A stretch of 64,000 nucleotides of DNA from Gymnopus androsaceus JB14. Its lineage: Eukaryota > Basidiomycota > Agaricomycetes > Agaricales > Omphalotaceae. This document shows positions 10,348 to 22,369 of this stretch, piece after piece (the first letter of the stretch is position 1; every line of letters begins with the position of its first letter). The notes under the pieces were generated by a model, which was not told the origin of the DNA, ran no database searches, and was given only the letters and a program-made list of their open reading frames with translations. The DNA lies in the NCBI GenBank assembly GCA_009733575.1, contig ML769416.1, positions 1-64,000 of the forward strand, written 5' to 3'. Made by a program: the position numbers and the translations under genes.

Positions 10348-10362
10348 GGTTATGGGCCCCGG
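10348..10362 (+). promoter_or_regulatory. Primer binding site, initiator tRNA-Met anticodon arm
   Basis: ggttatgggccccgg directly follows the LTR. Its complement ccggggcccataacc resembles the anticodon stem-loop of initiator tRNA-Met (loop cucauaa) rather than a tRNA 3' end. Copia-group elements such as Drosophila copia and yeast Ty5 prime with such a half-tRNA. Confidence 0.65.
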
Positions 10363-10405
10363 CCTTAACCATTGACGCATCTATTTGTGGACATAACTCT
10401 TGTTG

Positions 10406-12300
10406 ATGTCACAACCTAGGCCTACTGCACCAGCAGCTTGCAGAACAGCATCAGGACAAGCTGCCGCCGCCGCAGCATCCAGCAGTAAACCAGTGCCTTT
10501 ACCATTACCATTACCAGCCACCAATCAGAAAGCACCTTGTGCTTCGAAATCTCATATAGCGGATAAAGACGAAACCCGCAATAGGTGGTGGAATCCAAGT
10601 GACCAGAAGTGGTTTGTTTGTGCTAAACAGCCTTGCCCAAACCGGTACGACACTCCTCACAAGGATACTAAATACACTGCAGAATTACCGGATTATGCCG
10701 ATCTACCTGATATTGTTCAGGAACAATTTATCAAAATCGCAGAAAACGAAAGACAGGAGAAAAGACGTAGCAAACGTCTAGCTGGCAAACAGAAAGCCGC
10801 AGCCTCATCTTCATCTAATCCCACTCCAGCACCTACTCCTTCACCAGCTCCAGTTTCGTTACCAAAACAAGAGCCACAGCAAACACCACCTCCACTTCCA
10901 CCGAATCCATCTCCACAGCCATCTCCACAACGAACTCCACAGCCCTTACCAAGAGATCTTCCACAAAGATCTCCACCCTCATCTCCATCAGATTCAGGAT
11001 CTGAATCGTCAGGGGCATTTGAATCAGATTCCGACGACGACAATATGTCTAAAGCACTAAAAGCCTTTGATAAGGTTACAACCTTAAAATCGGACGGATC
11101 AAACTGGGATACATGGAAAACCCGAGTGGAATTTGCAGCCAGATCTATCGGCTACCAGCATTATTTCGAATGGAACCCACATATAACGTCAGATCCAGAC
11201 GCAACGGAGAATGATAGAGAAAAGGACAATGACCTTTTGAATGCTATCATTGGCAGGTTATCGGATGGAATATTCCGAAGGTATAGGAACTACGACAACA
11301 CGAAACAGTTGTGGGAAAATTTACTCGCTGATTATGATTCTAAAAACGCTCTTACTGAATCATTTTTGCAAAGACGACTCCACACTATGCGATGCACGGA
11401 CCCATCCAAGGTCAATAAACATTTGGACGACATGATCAGCATCCGCGACGACCTCACGACTAGGGGAATCGATATCAACAACAATATATTCGTCAATACC
11501 ATTATGTCCTCTGTCCCCGACACCTTCAAAGCCACCATAAACGCATTGGCTGTTTTCTCCGTGAAAGCAGACAAGAAGCTCAGTCCTGCCGAGCTTATTT
11601 CCACCATTCGTGCTGAATCAATGGTACACCAAATGCGACATGATCACAAGAAGGAATCGGCAAACTATGCCGGTAAACAGGGGAAGAGGAGGTTTCCGAG
11701 GTCGTGGAAATTCCTTTAGGGGAAATTCCCGAGGCAGAGGCCAGAGGCCGCGGAGGATCGACGAGTCGTCAGGACTCCGTTTGTTACAACTGCGGAGGTA
11801 AAGGTCATTTTGGAAATCAATGTCCATCGGAGAAACGCAGTCAGGCCAACGAGGCCAAGGAGACGAAGGCTCCTAAAGAGAAGCAGAAGAAGAAGTCAGA
11901 TGGAAACTGGAGAGATAGGCCGAAGAACAGCGAAGTGGCATCCTCATCCATGATTGAGGAAGTACCAGAGTCATCATGGGCAGCAATCGAAATTCCCGCT
12001 AAGCATGGGAATCTTGTTTTCGATTTTTCCGAAATAGCTGATAAATTCGAATTAGCTCTTTCATCGCCGAGCGATCACAAATGTCAGAAATACAATTCTG
12101 ATATAGTGCAAAACATCAAAGTCGACAGTCCGCCACCTCTTACTCTTAACAATGAAGAGGAGGAGAAGTATACGTCGACGTTAATCTCTTTCCTTCCTTC
12201 AAATTTGGATATGACACCGAAGAGGGAGTTGGAAAAGGTGATCACGCTTACGCTGCAGCCCACAGTTACGGAGCAATTCTTTTTGACTCCGGATGCTCTA
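10406..12300 (+). pseudogene. Copia Gag and N-terminal protease region, frameshifted
   Basis: ATG at 10406. An Ala/Pro-rich N-terminal part is followed by a UBN2-type Gag domain from about 11040 (for example LKSDGSNWDTWKTRVEFAA and LLNAIIGRLSDGIFRRY). The frame stops at 11717-11719. The true sequence continues in a second frame through an Arg/Gly-rich box (about 11675-11745) and in a third frame with a zinc knuckle CYNCGGKGHFGNQC (about 11782-11823). A further shift near 12230 leads to the protease motif LFDSGCSTHM (about 12277-12308). These shifts make it non-functional as read. Confidence 0.85.
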
Positions 12301-15300
12301 CCCACATGACGCCACTCACCGACGAACTCAGGAATCAACGGGAGATTCCAACACGAGTCATTCAGGCCGCTAACGCGGAAACCTTCACGGCAAACATCTC
12401 CGGCACACTCCATCTGGGACTTCCAACATTCGAACAAGAAATAAGAATGTTAAAGCTCCCCAACACCCTTCTATGTCCAGACACTCCCAACACACTCGTA
12501 TCATTGGGAAAACTCGACGATGATGGTTACGCCATCCACACCGCAAATGGTAAAATGACGATCAGAGATCGCCAGGGAAATCTCGTGGGAGTTATCCCAA
12601 AGATTAACGGACTATACCAGATCCCATCACGGGAACACGCTTATTCGACTAAGATCGGCAGATTGGTATCTCTTTACGAGGCACACTGCATCTTAGGTCA
12701 CCTCAACTATGCTTACGTGAAGCATATGTTCCGAGACAACCAGGTTCGTGGAATCGGATTGGATCCGAAGCAAATGGACGAACCAGAATGCCGCGCTTGT
12801 ATGCTTGGGAAAGCATCCAGGTATCCTATCGCTCAGGTGCGATCATCTCCACGTGCGGAGAATTTTGGAGACATCTTCCACATGGACGTGTGGGGACCAT
12901 CACAAGTCAGGACGGTAAACCATTGCACTTACACGCTGACTTTAGTTGACGAAGCAACTGACTGGTTGGAGGAACCCCAAATGAAGTCGAAGGACGAGTC
13001 ATTCGCACAGTACGTGGTTCTCCAAACAGGTCTCCAAACTCAATACGGCACAACTGTTAAAGTTCTCCACTCTGATCGAGGGGGAGAATTTCTCAGTAAC
13101 GAATTCACGGCATATCTGGAACGCATTGGGACACGACGACGTCTCACGGTACACGACACCCCGGAACACAATGGTATAGCGGAACGCGCACATCGAACGT
13201 TGCTGAATGCAGTTCGAAGTCTTTTGATCTCATCAGGACTCCCGAAATGGCTTTGGGGATTCATGATGAAATATGCGGTATATGTTTGGAACAGGACGCC
13301 GAAGAAAGCCATTGGAATGGCCACTCCATACGAGAAACGGTTTGGTATTAAACCGGACATTACTAATCTTCGAATCTTCGGCAGTATCGTTTATGTTAAA
13401 CGAGAAAAGGAACCCGGCAAATTGGAACCACAGGCCCAGGAAGGACGCTGGATAGGACTCGAACCCGAATCGAATGGTCACTACATCTACTGGCCAACAC
13501 GTCACACTGTCACAACGGAGAGGAACGTAGTTTTCTCTGACAGGCAGATCCAACCCGTTGAAGGGGAGGATGGAAATTTGGGAAATTTGGAAACATCAGT
13601 CACCGAGTCGGAACAGCCTGTCATACCAGTTCCAGAAGAGATTGCCGAACCAATTGCACCAGACGAAGTATCTGGGAAACGAGTCAGACGACCCACCAAG
13701 AAGATCAGGGACGTCATTGAAGGACTTGGAGAAGGAAGTGATGAGTTGCGACATCTTACCGCATCTCTAGGTCAGGTAACATCAGAAATCGAATCTGATC
13801 CTTTATCTGTTGCAGAAGCTATGCGACGACCTGACAGCTCCAAATGGTACGATGCCATGAAGGACGAAATCTCCAGACTCCAGGAGCGTGGAACCTATAC
13901 AATTGTCACTCCACCTCCAGATGCCAACATTCTCACATCCAAATGGGTCTATCGGACCAAGAAGGATGAACGAGGTCACATTACAGGACACCGAGCTCGT
14001 CTTGTTGTACGTGGATTTAATCAGATCCCAGACGTTGACTACTTCCCAGACGAAACCTTCGCATCTGTCGCGAAACTTGCATCAGCCCGTGCTATACTCA
14101 GCATTGGAGCTGAGAAGAGCATGATTATTCACCAAATGGACGTGAAATCAGCTTACCTTTACGGGAAATTGGACGACAACGAGCGCATTTTTATGAAGGC
14201 ACCTCCAGGCATTGATATAGGGGTAAAACCAGGTCAAACCTTACGGCTTAAACTCGCACTTTACGGACTTAAACAAGCCGGTCGACGATGGTACATGCGA
14301 TTCAGGGAAATCATGACCCAACTAGGGTTTAAACGGTCTGATTTTGATCACTGCTGTTTTCTATCGCACTAATCCCTTCACCATCATTTTCATACATGTT
14401 GACGACATGACATTGGTTACCGAAACCCTGGCCATCATGGAGAAACTAAAGAAAGATATTGGGGCTATAATCGAAGTTGTTGATTCCGGAGAAATCCATT
14501 GGCTACTTGGGATCGAGATCCGAAGATCTCTCCATAATAGGACAATTCACCTATCCCAGCGGTCATACATTGACGCCATACTCTCTCGCTATGGATTCTC
14601 GGATATAAAGCCACTCTCTATTCCCTTCGATCCCCACATTCACCTCACCAAAGACCAATCACCCAAAACGGTCGAGGATATCGCTTTCATGCGCGACAAA
14701 CCCTACAGAGAGGCACTTGGTGCTCTCCAGTACTTATCCGTCGCTACGAGACCTGACATCACGTATGCAGTCTCTATCCTTGCTCGCTTTTCACAAAACC
14801 CCGGCATCACTCATTGGAATGGTGTACGCCGTGTCTACGCCTATCTCAAATACACTCGAGACTTTTGGCTCAGTACGAGCAACCAGGAGACAGTCCAAGG
14901 CTATACGGATGCGGATGGTATGTCCCAAGAGGATCGACATGCTATTTCCGGGTACGTTTTTATGTTGAATGGCGGAGCAGTATCTTGGTCGTCGAAACGA
15001 CAGGATACCATTTCTTTATCCACCACGGAAGCCGAGTATATCGCTTTGACCCATGCGGCAAAGGAAGCGATCTGGCTTAGGAATCTTTTGTCGGAAATCT
15101 TTGGTCCAATTACTCATGCGATCCCTATCATGTCAGACAATCAGTCCGCCATCGCATTGGCGAAGGATGATCGTTTTCATGCTAGGACCAAACACATCGA
15201 TATCCGATACCACTTCATCCGCTACGTCATCGAGGAAGGTAAAATTCGTCTCACATACTGCCCTACCGAAAAACATGACGGCAGACATCTTCACCAAAGC

Positions 15301-15358
15301 CTTACCTTCGATGAAAGCCAAACACTTCGCAGCATCCATGGGATTAGCAAAGGTTTGA
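12301..15358 (+). pseudogene. Copia Pol: integrase, reverse transcriptase, RNase H, frameshifted
   Basis: From the protease motif the frame 12306-14372 carries a pre-integrase HHCC region (HCILGHLNYAYVKH...CRACMLGK). It also carries the integrase core with its D, D, E triad in HMDVWGP, LHSDRGGEF and NGIAERAHRT, and the start of reverse transcriptase (WVYRTKKDERG, QMDVKSAYL, LALYGLKQAGRRW). A frameshift near 14360 moves translation to 14344-15290, with the catalytic HVDDM and RNase H acidic residues in GYTDADG, TTEAEY and MSDNQSAI. A second shift near 15272 restores the standard tail TADIFTKALP, ending at 15358. Confidence 0.9.
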
Positions 15359-15365
15359 AGGGGAG
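15356..15365 (+). promoter_or_regulatory. Polypurine tract of Copia element
   Basis: tgaaggggag directly precedes the 3' LTR, in the usual position for plus-strand priming. Confidence 0.65.
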
Positions 15366-15728
15366 TGTTGGAATATCAAAGGTAAATATATTCTATCGAA
15401 CTATACATGGAACGCTTTCTCGTAGTCTCCACTTGTTTGTATCACCATCCCATGCACTCCACTGTTATCGTCTCGCAGACTCCACTCAGTCTCTCGCTGT
15501 ATCCACTTGCTCTCTCGCAGTACCCACTTTACCGTATGGACAGTAGCCACACATATTCACGCAGTAGCCACTTGCCTGATATATCGTTTGTACATAGGAC
15601 TGTATATAAGCCTAGGTAGCATACCCTGTAATACCACCGTTGTCCCCCATCGATCTGTGTGATCGTTACTACTAAGTCCTGTGTGGACTTACTGCTGCTA
15701 CTTCCTATTGAGGAACGAAACTCTAATA
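15366..15728 (+). repeat. 3' LTR of Copia element
   Basis: 363 bp. It differs from the 5' LTR at about six or seven positions, including one 1-bp indel. The target duplication tgtca follows. Confidence 0.92.
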
Positions 15729-15873
15729 TGTCATGCTCTATAGCAATCCATAGTGATCCATAGCAGCCCATAGCTCTGGATAGATGGGGACCTTGCTATG
15801 GGTGCTATGAGTGCTATGAGCACTGGATAGCACTATCCAGTGCTGTCCAGTTCACCCAGGTTTTGCTGATGTG

Positions 15874-16222
15874 TATATACTGATGAGTTAGATTTATGCT
15901 GGGTATGAAAACCAACCAAACAACAATCACCCCAATCAGATTCAATCCAAAAGGTTTAATTTAATGCGAGGAAGGAGGTTGTTGAAGGTTCCCTTGACTA
16001 CTAATTGATTTGAAGAGAAAAGCACTTGACAGTGGCACAGACAGTGCAAGATGAACAAGGTTTATATTTGGGGGGAGGTTTTGAAAAGCCAACTAATGTA
16101 CAACAACGCGCTGAACTAATCAAGGGGGAAAGCAAACACCAAAGCCCAGGTCAAGTATGCCGACTCAACAAATGACTTTGCATATCCGCGGTGAAATACC
16201 CAAGCATGGGTCAAGTACGCTA
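15874..16222. other. Unassigned sequence between repeats
   Basis: No gene supported. The phrase gccgactcaacaaa near 16160 recurs near 17902, which suggests it belongs to the same mobile family as the direct repeats. Confidence 0.4.
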
Positions 16223-17885
16223 ATATGCCAAATTTTTGGCAAGACCTTGAGAACGCAATTCTTGACAAGTTCACTTCTAGAGATGGTATAAGAGAGCTAT
16301 AGTGAGCCTGAGCTGATAGCTGTAACGAGTCTAATAAGTGTGGAAGTACTCGGACCAATGGAGCCATGGTATTGAATTGGATATCAGCTCTAAGTAGTTT
16401 GTAGGAATCCATAGTCCAGTAGCGGAGTCTCACTGGCATGTCAACGCCAGCACTCATGTAAAAGAGGCACATTGCCCACATAGACTCGAGCTCAAAAGGA
16501 TACACTCTGAAGACAAGTAACTCAGGGATTATGGAAGGATATGGACTTTGCGAAATGGGACAGAACCAATTCAAGTGGGCTGATGTCGAGATTGTCATGA
16601 TAGCCAAAGGGTACTTCAAAGCTTGATACCGAGGAAGCACTAATAATTTGTTTGGCACTGAACAATGGATAAATGGTGTATGCCGAGAGGAATGAAACAA
16701 GAACAGAAGGATTGAGGAAGCCAAGAGAGCATACGTAGACCCTTGAAGTGATGTGTATCAGTATCGGAGGGCATACATGTCTGCCAAGAAACAGAAGAAA
16801 CAACACATAATAGACAGAGATTCAAGCTAGGAGAATAACACTGTACATTAGTTGGTGTTTTCCCGCATGAATATACTTCAGGGATATGGAGATATGGATA
16901 TGGTTGGGAAGCTACAAGGACAGAGAATGATAATACGAAGAAAGGAAAGGAGGACACAATAAGTTACAACAAGAAACAGAACTATGATGGGATTAGTGAG
17001 CACAGCGCTGGGCATGCGTCAGCTACATAGCAGTACGCGTTGCCCAGGAAAGGACCAAAGGTGCATAACCCAGATAGAAATAGGGTGTAAAACCCATAAG
17101 AAGCAGAGAAACAGACATTAGGGTTGCAGATATATGCATATACGGACTATTTTATTATAATTTCTCCTTTTTCTGAACAAGTTGTACCATTTCTCTGGAT
17201 TCTTGAAGTACTTTATTATTTAACCAGTGTCTGGCCAGGAGTAGTATAAAAGCCTAGCTATATTTCCTTTGCAAAACAAGTTACCTTTGGACCTCATTTG
17301 TTGCTAGTGTGAATCCTCGTTGATGTAGCTACAGCTGAGACAGGAAAGATACCACTCCCTTGTGAACCAAAGTAATAGTTCGTGTAGTACAGAAAGAGTT
17401 GTTTATTGCGCCCAGCATTGGAGACTTATAATCCTGATGACTGTGAAAACCCCGACTTAAACCAAGTCAAATTGTTGTTTTAGTTTCGAGGAGTCTAGTG
17501 TGACCACCAAGAAATGACCATCTGTTGCAACTGAGCTCAGGTGTACAGGAAACAAACTGTCTGTTGTCCTGAGTGGTTTTGCCCTACTGTTGGGAATCAC
17601 TTTGTTGAACCAAGCCATATTGTTGGTGGTTCTTTTTGTTGTCATTGTTATAGTGTTGCCCCTATCATTGCCCTGAATCAGTATAGATTGATTAGAAAAG
17701 GAGATCCTATCCTTCAATCATTTACCAGCATCACTTCAAGAAACACCAGTCACTTTCAAGAGACAGATAGAGTATTTTCTTTGTGGAACCTTTGACAATG
17801 CACCCTCGCTATTTAAATTGATAGCCAAACCCCCTGTGTTCCGATTGCTTAGTGTTGATTACTCTGCACTACTTGAACCAACAGA
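16223..17885 (+). repeat. Direct repeat 'F1', copy A (~1.67 kb)
   Basis: It matches 18883-20550 along its length with scattered differences. Examples are taatttttggcaagacc-type starts, cctgagctgatagctgtaac, and ends near cttagtgttgatt.ctct. It contains a promoter-like tataaaagcctagctat at about 17245, similar to the tatataagcctagg of the Copia LTR. The pair, 0.98 kb apart in the same orientation, could be long LTRs of a non-autonomous element. I could not establish TG/CA ends, a primer site or a target duplication. Open frames inside it are not conserved as proteins. Confidence 0.7.
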
Positions 17886-18882
17886 CCAACAGCTCATTAA
17901 CGCCGACTCAACAAACAACTTAGCATATCTCAGGAGCCTTTACGTTGCTGCGCAATGATACTCCAACTCTCAGGGAATCCCGCAAGTTACCTAACAAGCT
18001 TATACAACCGCCGTGCAAGTCACTCAAGTAGGCGTTTTTAACACACTCAGTGAAGAGCAGGCAAGGGTAGAATCTGTCGGTAAAGCTAGGTAACACTCCA
18101 AGAAGCTTCCTCCCTAAAACTAGACCAAGCCAACACTTGGGTCCAAGACCTTCCTAATCAACAATGCACTCGTTGAGGTGTGCACATTAGGCTCCACCTG
18201 CGGTCCTAAGACTGATGTGACCTCTCTTTGAGATGAAAACCAGGAATGCTCGACTTAATAGCCGGGAAGTAGAATGAATTGCCTCAGTATTATTGAGGTT
18301 ACAAGAAGGCCACTCATTTCAAAGGTTATAGAGGACAATGCAGATGCATCTGAGCATGTACAAATCACTCCAGGTCCTAAGATAGAACTGCATTTCAGGT
18401 ATCAAGTCTAACTTGTTATTCCAAGATAGAATAGCTACCCTTATATACTAAGCAATATATAATAAAATAGGAAAATGAGAGAAACTGAGTGAGATAGGAT
18501 GAAACAGAGTAAGTAAAATAGGAAAAGATAAATAATGTCCATATATGTGTGTATACTATGGTTTTGCCTCAACATTTCCCTGCCTTGTTTATTTGTCTTC
18601 CTTGATTGGGTTGACTTTTGGGATTTTTGGTCCGAATCGACTCAAGTCATTTGCCTTTTTACAAGTCTCATCAGTTCCTTTAGCAGAACAGCCCTTGGAA
18701 GTATTTCTATGTTTTTCCTTGCCAATGGGAGACTGGTTATTATCCCTAGTTCCGCGCAGTCTCAAGTCTAGATGCATGGTAGCATATGGATCTTGGTAAA
18801 ACACTAAGGCTCGGATAGAAACACTCCTTGGTCTTTCCGTGCTCTAGAAGTAGCTACAGCAAGTGGGTCATGTGGCCGCTAA
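17886..18882. other. Spacer between the two F1 repeats
   Basis: About 1 kb with no supported gene. It may be the interior of a non-autonomous element if F1 copies are LTRs. Confidence 0.45.
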
Positions 18883-20550
18883 TACGCTGAATTTTTGGCA
18901 AGACCTCGAGAACACGATTCTTGACAAGTTCACTTCTAGAGATGGTATAAGAGAGCTATAGTGAGCCTGAGCTGATAGCTGTAACGAGTCTAATAAGTGT
19001 GGAAATACTCGGACCAACAGAGCCACAGTATTGAACTGAATATCAGCTCTAAGTAGTTTGTAGGAATCTGTAGTCTGGTAGTGGAGTCTTACTGGCATGT
19101 CAACGCCAGAACTCATATTAAAAGAGGCACATCACCCACATAGACTTGAGCTCCAAAGGATACACTCTGAAGACAAGTAACTCAGGGATTATGGAAGGAT
19201 ATAGACTTTGCAAAATGGGACAGAACCAATTCCAGTGGGCTGATGCTGAGATTGTCATGATAGCCGAAGGATACTTTGAAGCTTGATATCAAGGAAGCGC
19301 TAATAATCTGTTTGGTGCTGAACAACGGATAAACAGCATATGCTGAAAGAACAAAACAAGAACAGGAGAATTGATGAAGCCAAGAGAGTATATGTAGACC
19401 CTCGAAGTGACATGTACCAGTATTGGAAGGTGTACATGTCTGCCGAGAAATGGAAGAAAATGATGCGTAATAGACAGAGATTCGAGCTAGGAGAATAACA
19501 CTGTACATTAGTTGGTGTTTTCCCACATGAATATACTGCAGGGATATAGAGATATGGGTATGATTGGAAAGCTACAGGATGGACAATAATAATACAAAAG
19601 AAGGAAAGGAGGACACAATAAGTTACGACAAGAAACAGAACTATGATGGGATTAGTGAGCACGGCACTGGACATGCATCAGCTATATAGCAGTATGCGTC
19701 ACCCAGGAAAGAACCAAAAGTGTATAACCCAGATAGAAATAGGGTATAATACCCATAAGAAGCAGATAAACGGACATTAGGGTTGCAGATATATGCATAA
19801 ATGGACTACTTTATTATAATTTCCCCTTTTCTGAACAAGTTGTACCATTTCTCTGGATTCTTGAAGTACTTTATTATTTAACCGGTGTCTGGCCAAGAGT
19901 AGTATAAAAGCCTAGCTATATTTCCTTTGCAAAACAAGTTACCTTTGGACCTCATTTGTTGCTAGTGTGAATCCTCGTTGATGTAGCTACAGCTGAGACA
20001 GGAAAGATACCACTCCCTTGTGAACCAAATTAATACTTCGTGTGGTACCAAAAAGAGTTGTTTATTGTGCCCAGCATTGGAGACTTATAATCCTGATGAC
20101 TGTGAAAACCCCACACTTATACCAAGTCAAATTGTTGTTTTAGTTTCGAGGAGTCTAGTGTGATCACCGAGAAATGACCATCTGTTGCAACTGAGCTCAG
20201 GTGTACAGGAAACAAACTGTCTGTTGTCCTGAGTGGTTTTGCCCTACTGTTGGGAATCACTTTGTTGAACCAAGCCATATTGTTGGTGGTTCTTTTTGTT
20301 GTCATTGTTATATTGTTGCCCCTATCATTGCCCCGGATCAGTATAGATTGATTAGAAAAGGAGATCCTATCCTTCAATCATCTACCAGCATCACTTCAAG
20401 AAACACCAGTCACTTTCAAGAGACAGATAGAGTATTTTCTTTGCGGAACCTTTGACAATGCACCCTTGCTATTTAAATTGATAGCCAAACCCCCTGTGTT
20501 CCGATCGCTTAGTGTTGATTGCTCTACACTATTTGAACCAATGGACTAAC
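18883..20550 (+). repeat. Direct repeat 'F1', copy B (~1.67 kb)
   Basis: Second copy of 16223-17885, same orientation. Similarity fades abruptly after aacagc at about 20552. The region around 19960-20460 is almost identical to 17300-17800, which suggests a fairly recent duplication or transposition. Confidence 0.7.
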
Positions 20551-21320
20551 AGCATGTTACTGCATTGGATTTCCATGGCAATCTGCCTGGGCGCTTTCCA
20601 ACTAGCATCAACTTTGAGGGCACCCGTTATGGTACTTCCTCATCTCGGTCCACCTTGCTTCATTTAACAAACTTGAGTGTCGTATAGACTCCTCAGTGAG
20701 CTGATTGCAGAAGCGATGCCTTGTTTAAGACTTTGATCCCTTGGATAAGGCAAGATCACTCTCCCTTGTCATAAGCCTGAGAAGGCTGCAATAAAGAAAT
20801 ATTGTGATAGTGTTTTTGGGGGGAAGCCAATGCTGCCATCACTCATCGCGGTGACTGTCGTAAGTGGAAAGCAGCCTGAGCAACAGGTGCTAACCAAACC
20901 AAACCATGCGTTGACTCTGGTACCCAAGGGGGGGGGTCAAGAGAGGGAAGAATCAGCAAAGCCGAAAACCCCTAATCCACCCAAACCTTGCCCAAGCCCC
21001 AAGGGTGATACTACATATACATAATAATAAACTGAATATAAGGGATGGTGGGTGGAGTCCCAAAATTCTTGGCATAAAGAGGACAAGAATGCATGAAATG
21101 CAAGCTGTGCACGTGAGACCATGGTGGCAGCAAGCAAAGAAAGATGACAACGTGGACTGCCAGTCTGGTCTCCAAACAGACCAGCAGTCACACGCCTGTC
21201 ATAGAGATCAGACTCCTCGTATCTTACCTGTATTGCCTTATTACACTTACGCTAGCCGGAGCAAGCTCTCGTAGCTTCAGCTAGCATATATCCTTTGATG
21301 ACCTAGCCTAGTATAACTGG
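20551..21320. other. Unassigned repeat-island sequence
   Basis: No supported gene. Short open frames (for example 20830-21024) have no domain and no conserved counterpart in the window. Confidence 0.45.
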
Positions 21321-21604
21321 TATGTGGGCTCGTTTATCTGCCTCGGTCAGCAACTTGTTATCCAACAAGCTTGCCTCACTACACCATACCGTGCATAGGA
21401 CTTTGATTGAGGCGCATTCACAAAGTTAAGTATTGTACCATTGCGCTTACCGTTACTCTGCAACCTCTTGGGTAGAATAGGTCTTGGTAGATTTTAACTA
21501 TCAGCTTGGGCTCACTATAGTTCTCTTATTGACCGTGTTTTGTTACAAACAGAACCTAGGATTATTGGTTCTGCGCAGTTCTAGCCTTAGCCAAAAAATT
21601 GGCA
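21321..21604 (-). repeat. Dispersed repeat 'F2', right copy, uninterrupted
   Basis: Reverse-complement match to 3650-3852 plus 7646-7736. It starts (minus strand) tgccaattttttggc at 21604. It supplies the empty-site reference for the insertion at 3853-7643. Confidence 0.7.
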
Positions 21605-22369
21605 TATCAATACAATTACTTATTACTTACAGATATTGATACTGTTGTACTTCATAGTTTCATGCATTGTTACCTTATGTATAGGGTAGAGGGTTATGGG
21701 TCTAGGGCTTGTATAGTAGTATATATAGTAGTTGTAGCTGTAGCATAGTCCTTAGCTTCAATCTTGTCAATACCTTCTAGTTCTCAATATCTTCTTCTTC
21801 TCTTTTCCTCATTGTTTGTCTCTTTGCTTAAGTCAGAAGTTGTGACACCTGGTACCTCATGTTGTGGGGAACTAGTTGCTGACAGGAGTCAGATATGGTA
21901 GTCATGGGCAAGAATCATGACTCTATCTGACTCTTGACTCTTTGATAGGATACTCTTACTCCAAAATCCTACTGAACTCTAGCCATGAATAGAATCACTT
22001 AAGCACATACAACTCTAGGTGATCCTATCCTAGAGTCAAGAGTTAAATAATTCCAAAGATACTCTAGAGTGAACACTGCATCAGTGCTGAGCCCAATTTT
22101 TTTTGTACCCTTTGGGATGGTGATAAATTACTGGAGAAACATGGAGCAAGCCCCAAGAAGACTTCAGTAGTTCTAAAAAGTTTTTGAAGAAATTGGAATT
22201 TCTGAAATTTGTCAACAATGTTTTGAAAACTCACATGATGATCCTTGTCCTTAATAGCATCAAAAGGCTAAGATCATAGCATCATTTAGGGTGTCAGGCT
22301 GGGCAAGGTTCTGTGGGAGCTTCTGGGGGCCTGGCTGAAGTCACGGATAGCTGTAACTTGAGTGCCAGG
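21605..22369. other. Gene-free, repeat-rich stretch
   Basis: It holds short inverted phrases around 21880-22060 (gactctatctgactcttgac and the complementary-type ctagagtcaagagt). No gene supported. Confidence 0.4.

Larger units (their letters stand above)
9986..15728 (+). mobile_element. Copia-type LTR retrotransposon, full length but frameshifted (5.7 kb)
   Basis: LTRs 9986-10347 and 15366-15728 (362 and 363 bp, about 98% identical) begin TGTTGGAATATC and end CTCTAATA. They are bounded by a perfect 5-bp duplication tgtca (9981-9985 and 15729-15733). Gene order is Gag, protease, integrase, reverse transcriptase, RNase H, which defines Ty1/Copia. Coding capacity is broken by at least five frameshifts (about 11680, 11750, 12230, 14360, 15272), so this copy cannot encode a complete polyprotein. 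No envelope-like frame is present. Confidence 0.95.
9837..15871 (+). mobile_element. Short inverted-repeat element, copy 3, split by a Copia element
   Basis: The left terminus catcagcaaaacctgg is at 9837 and the right terminus cccaggttttgctgatg ends at 15871. The flanking TG is repeated at 9835-9836 and 15872-15873. Its own sequence (9837-9985 plus 15734-15871, about 287 bp) is the reverse complement of copy 2 almost throughout. It served as target for the Copia insertion, and the corresponding unoccupied site is visible in copy 2 at about 4648-4675. Confidence 0.87.

Noticed and set aside
16116..16724. 202-codon minus-strand open frame in F1 copy A
   Set aside because: The matching stretch of copy B (18868-19526) is broken into different frames, so the reading frame is not conserved between copies.
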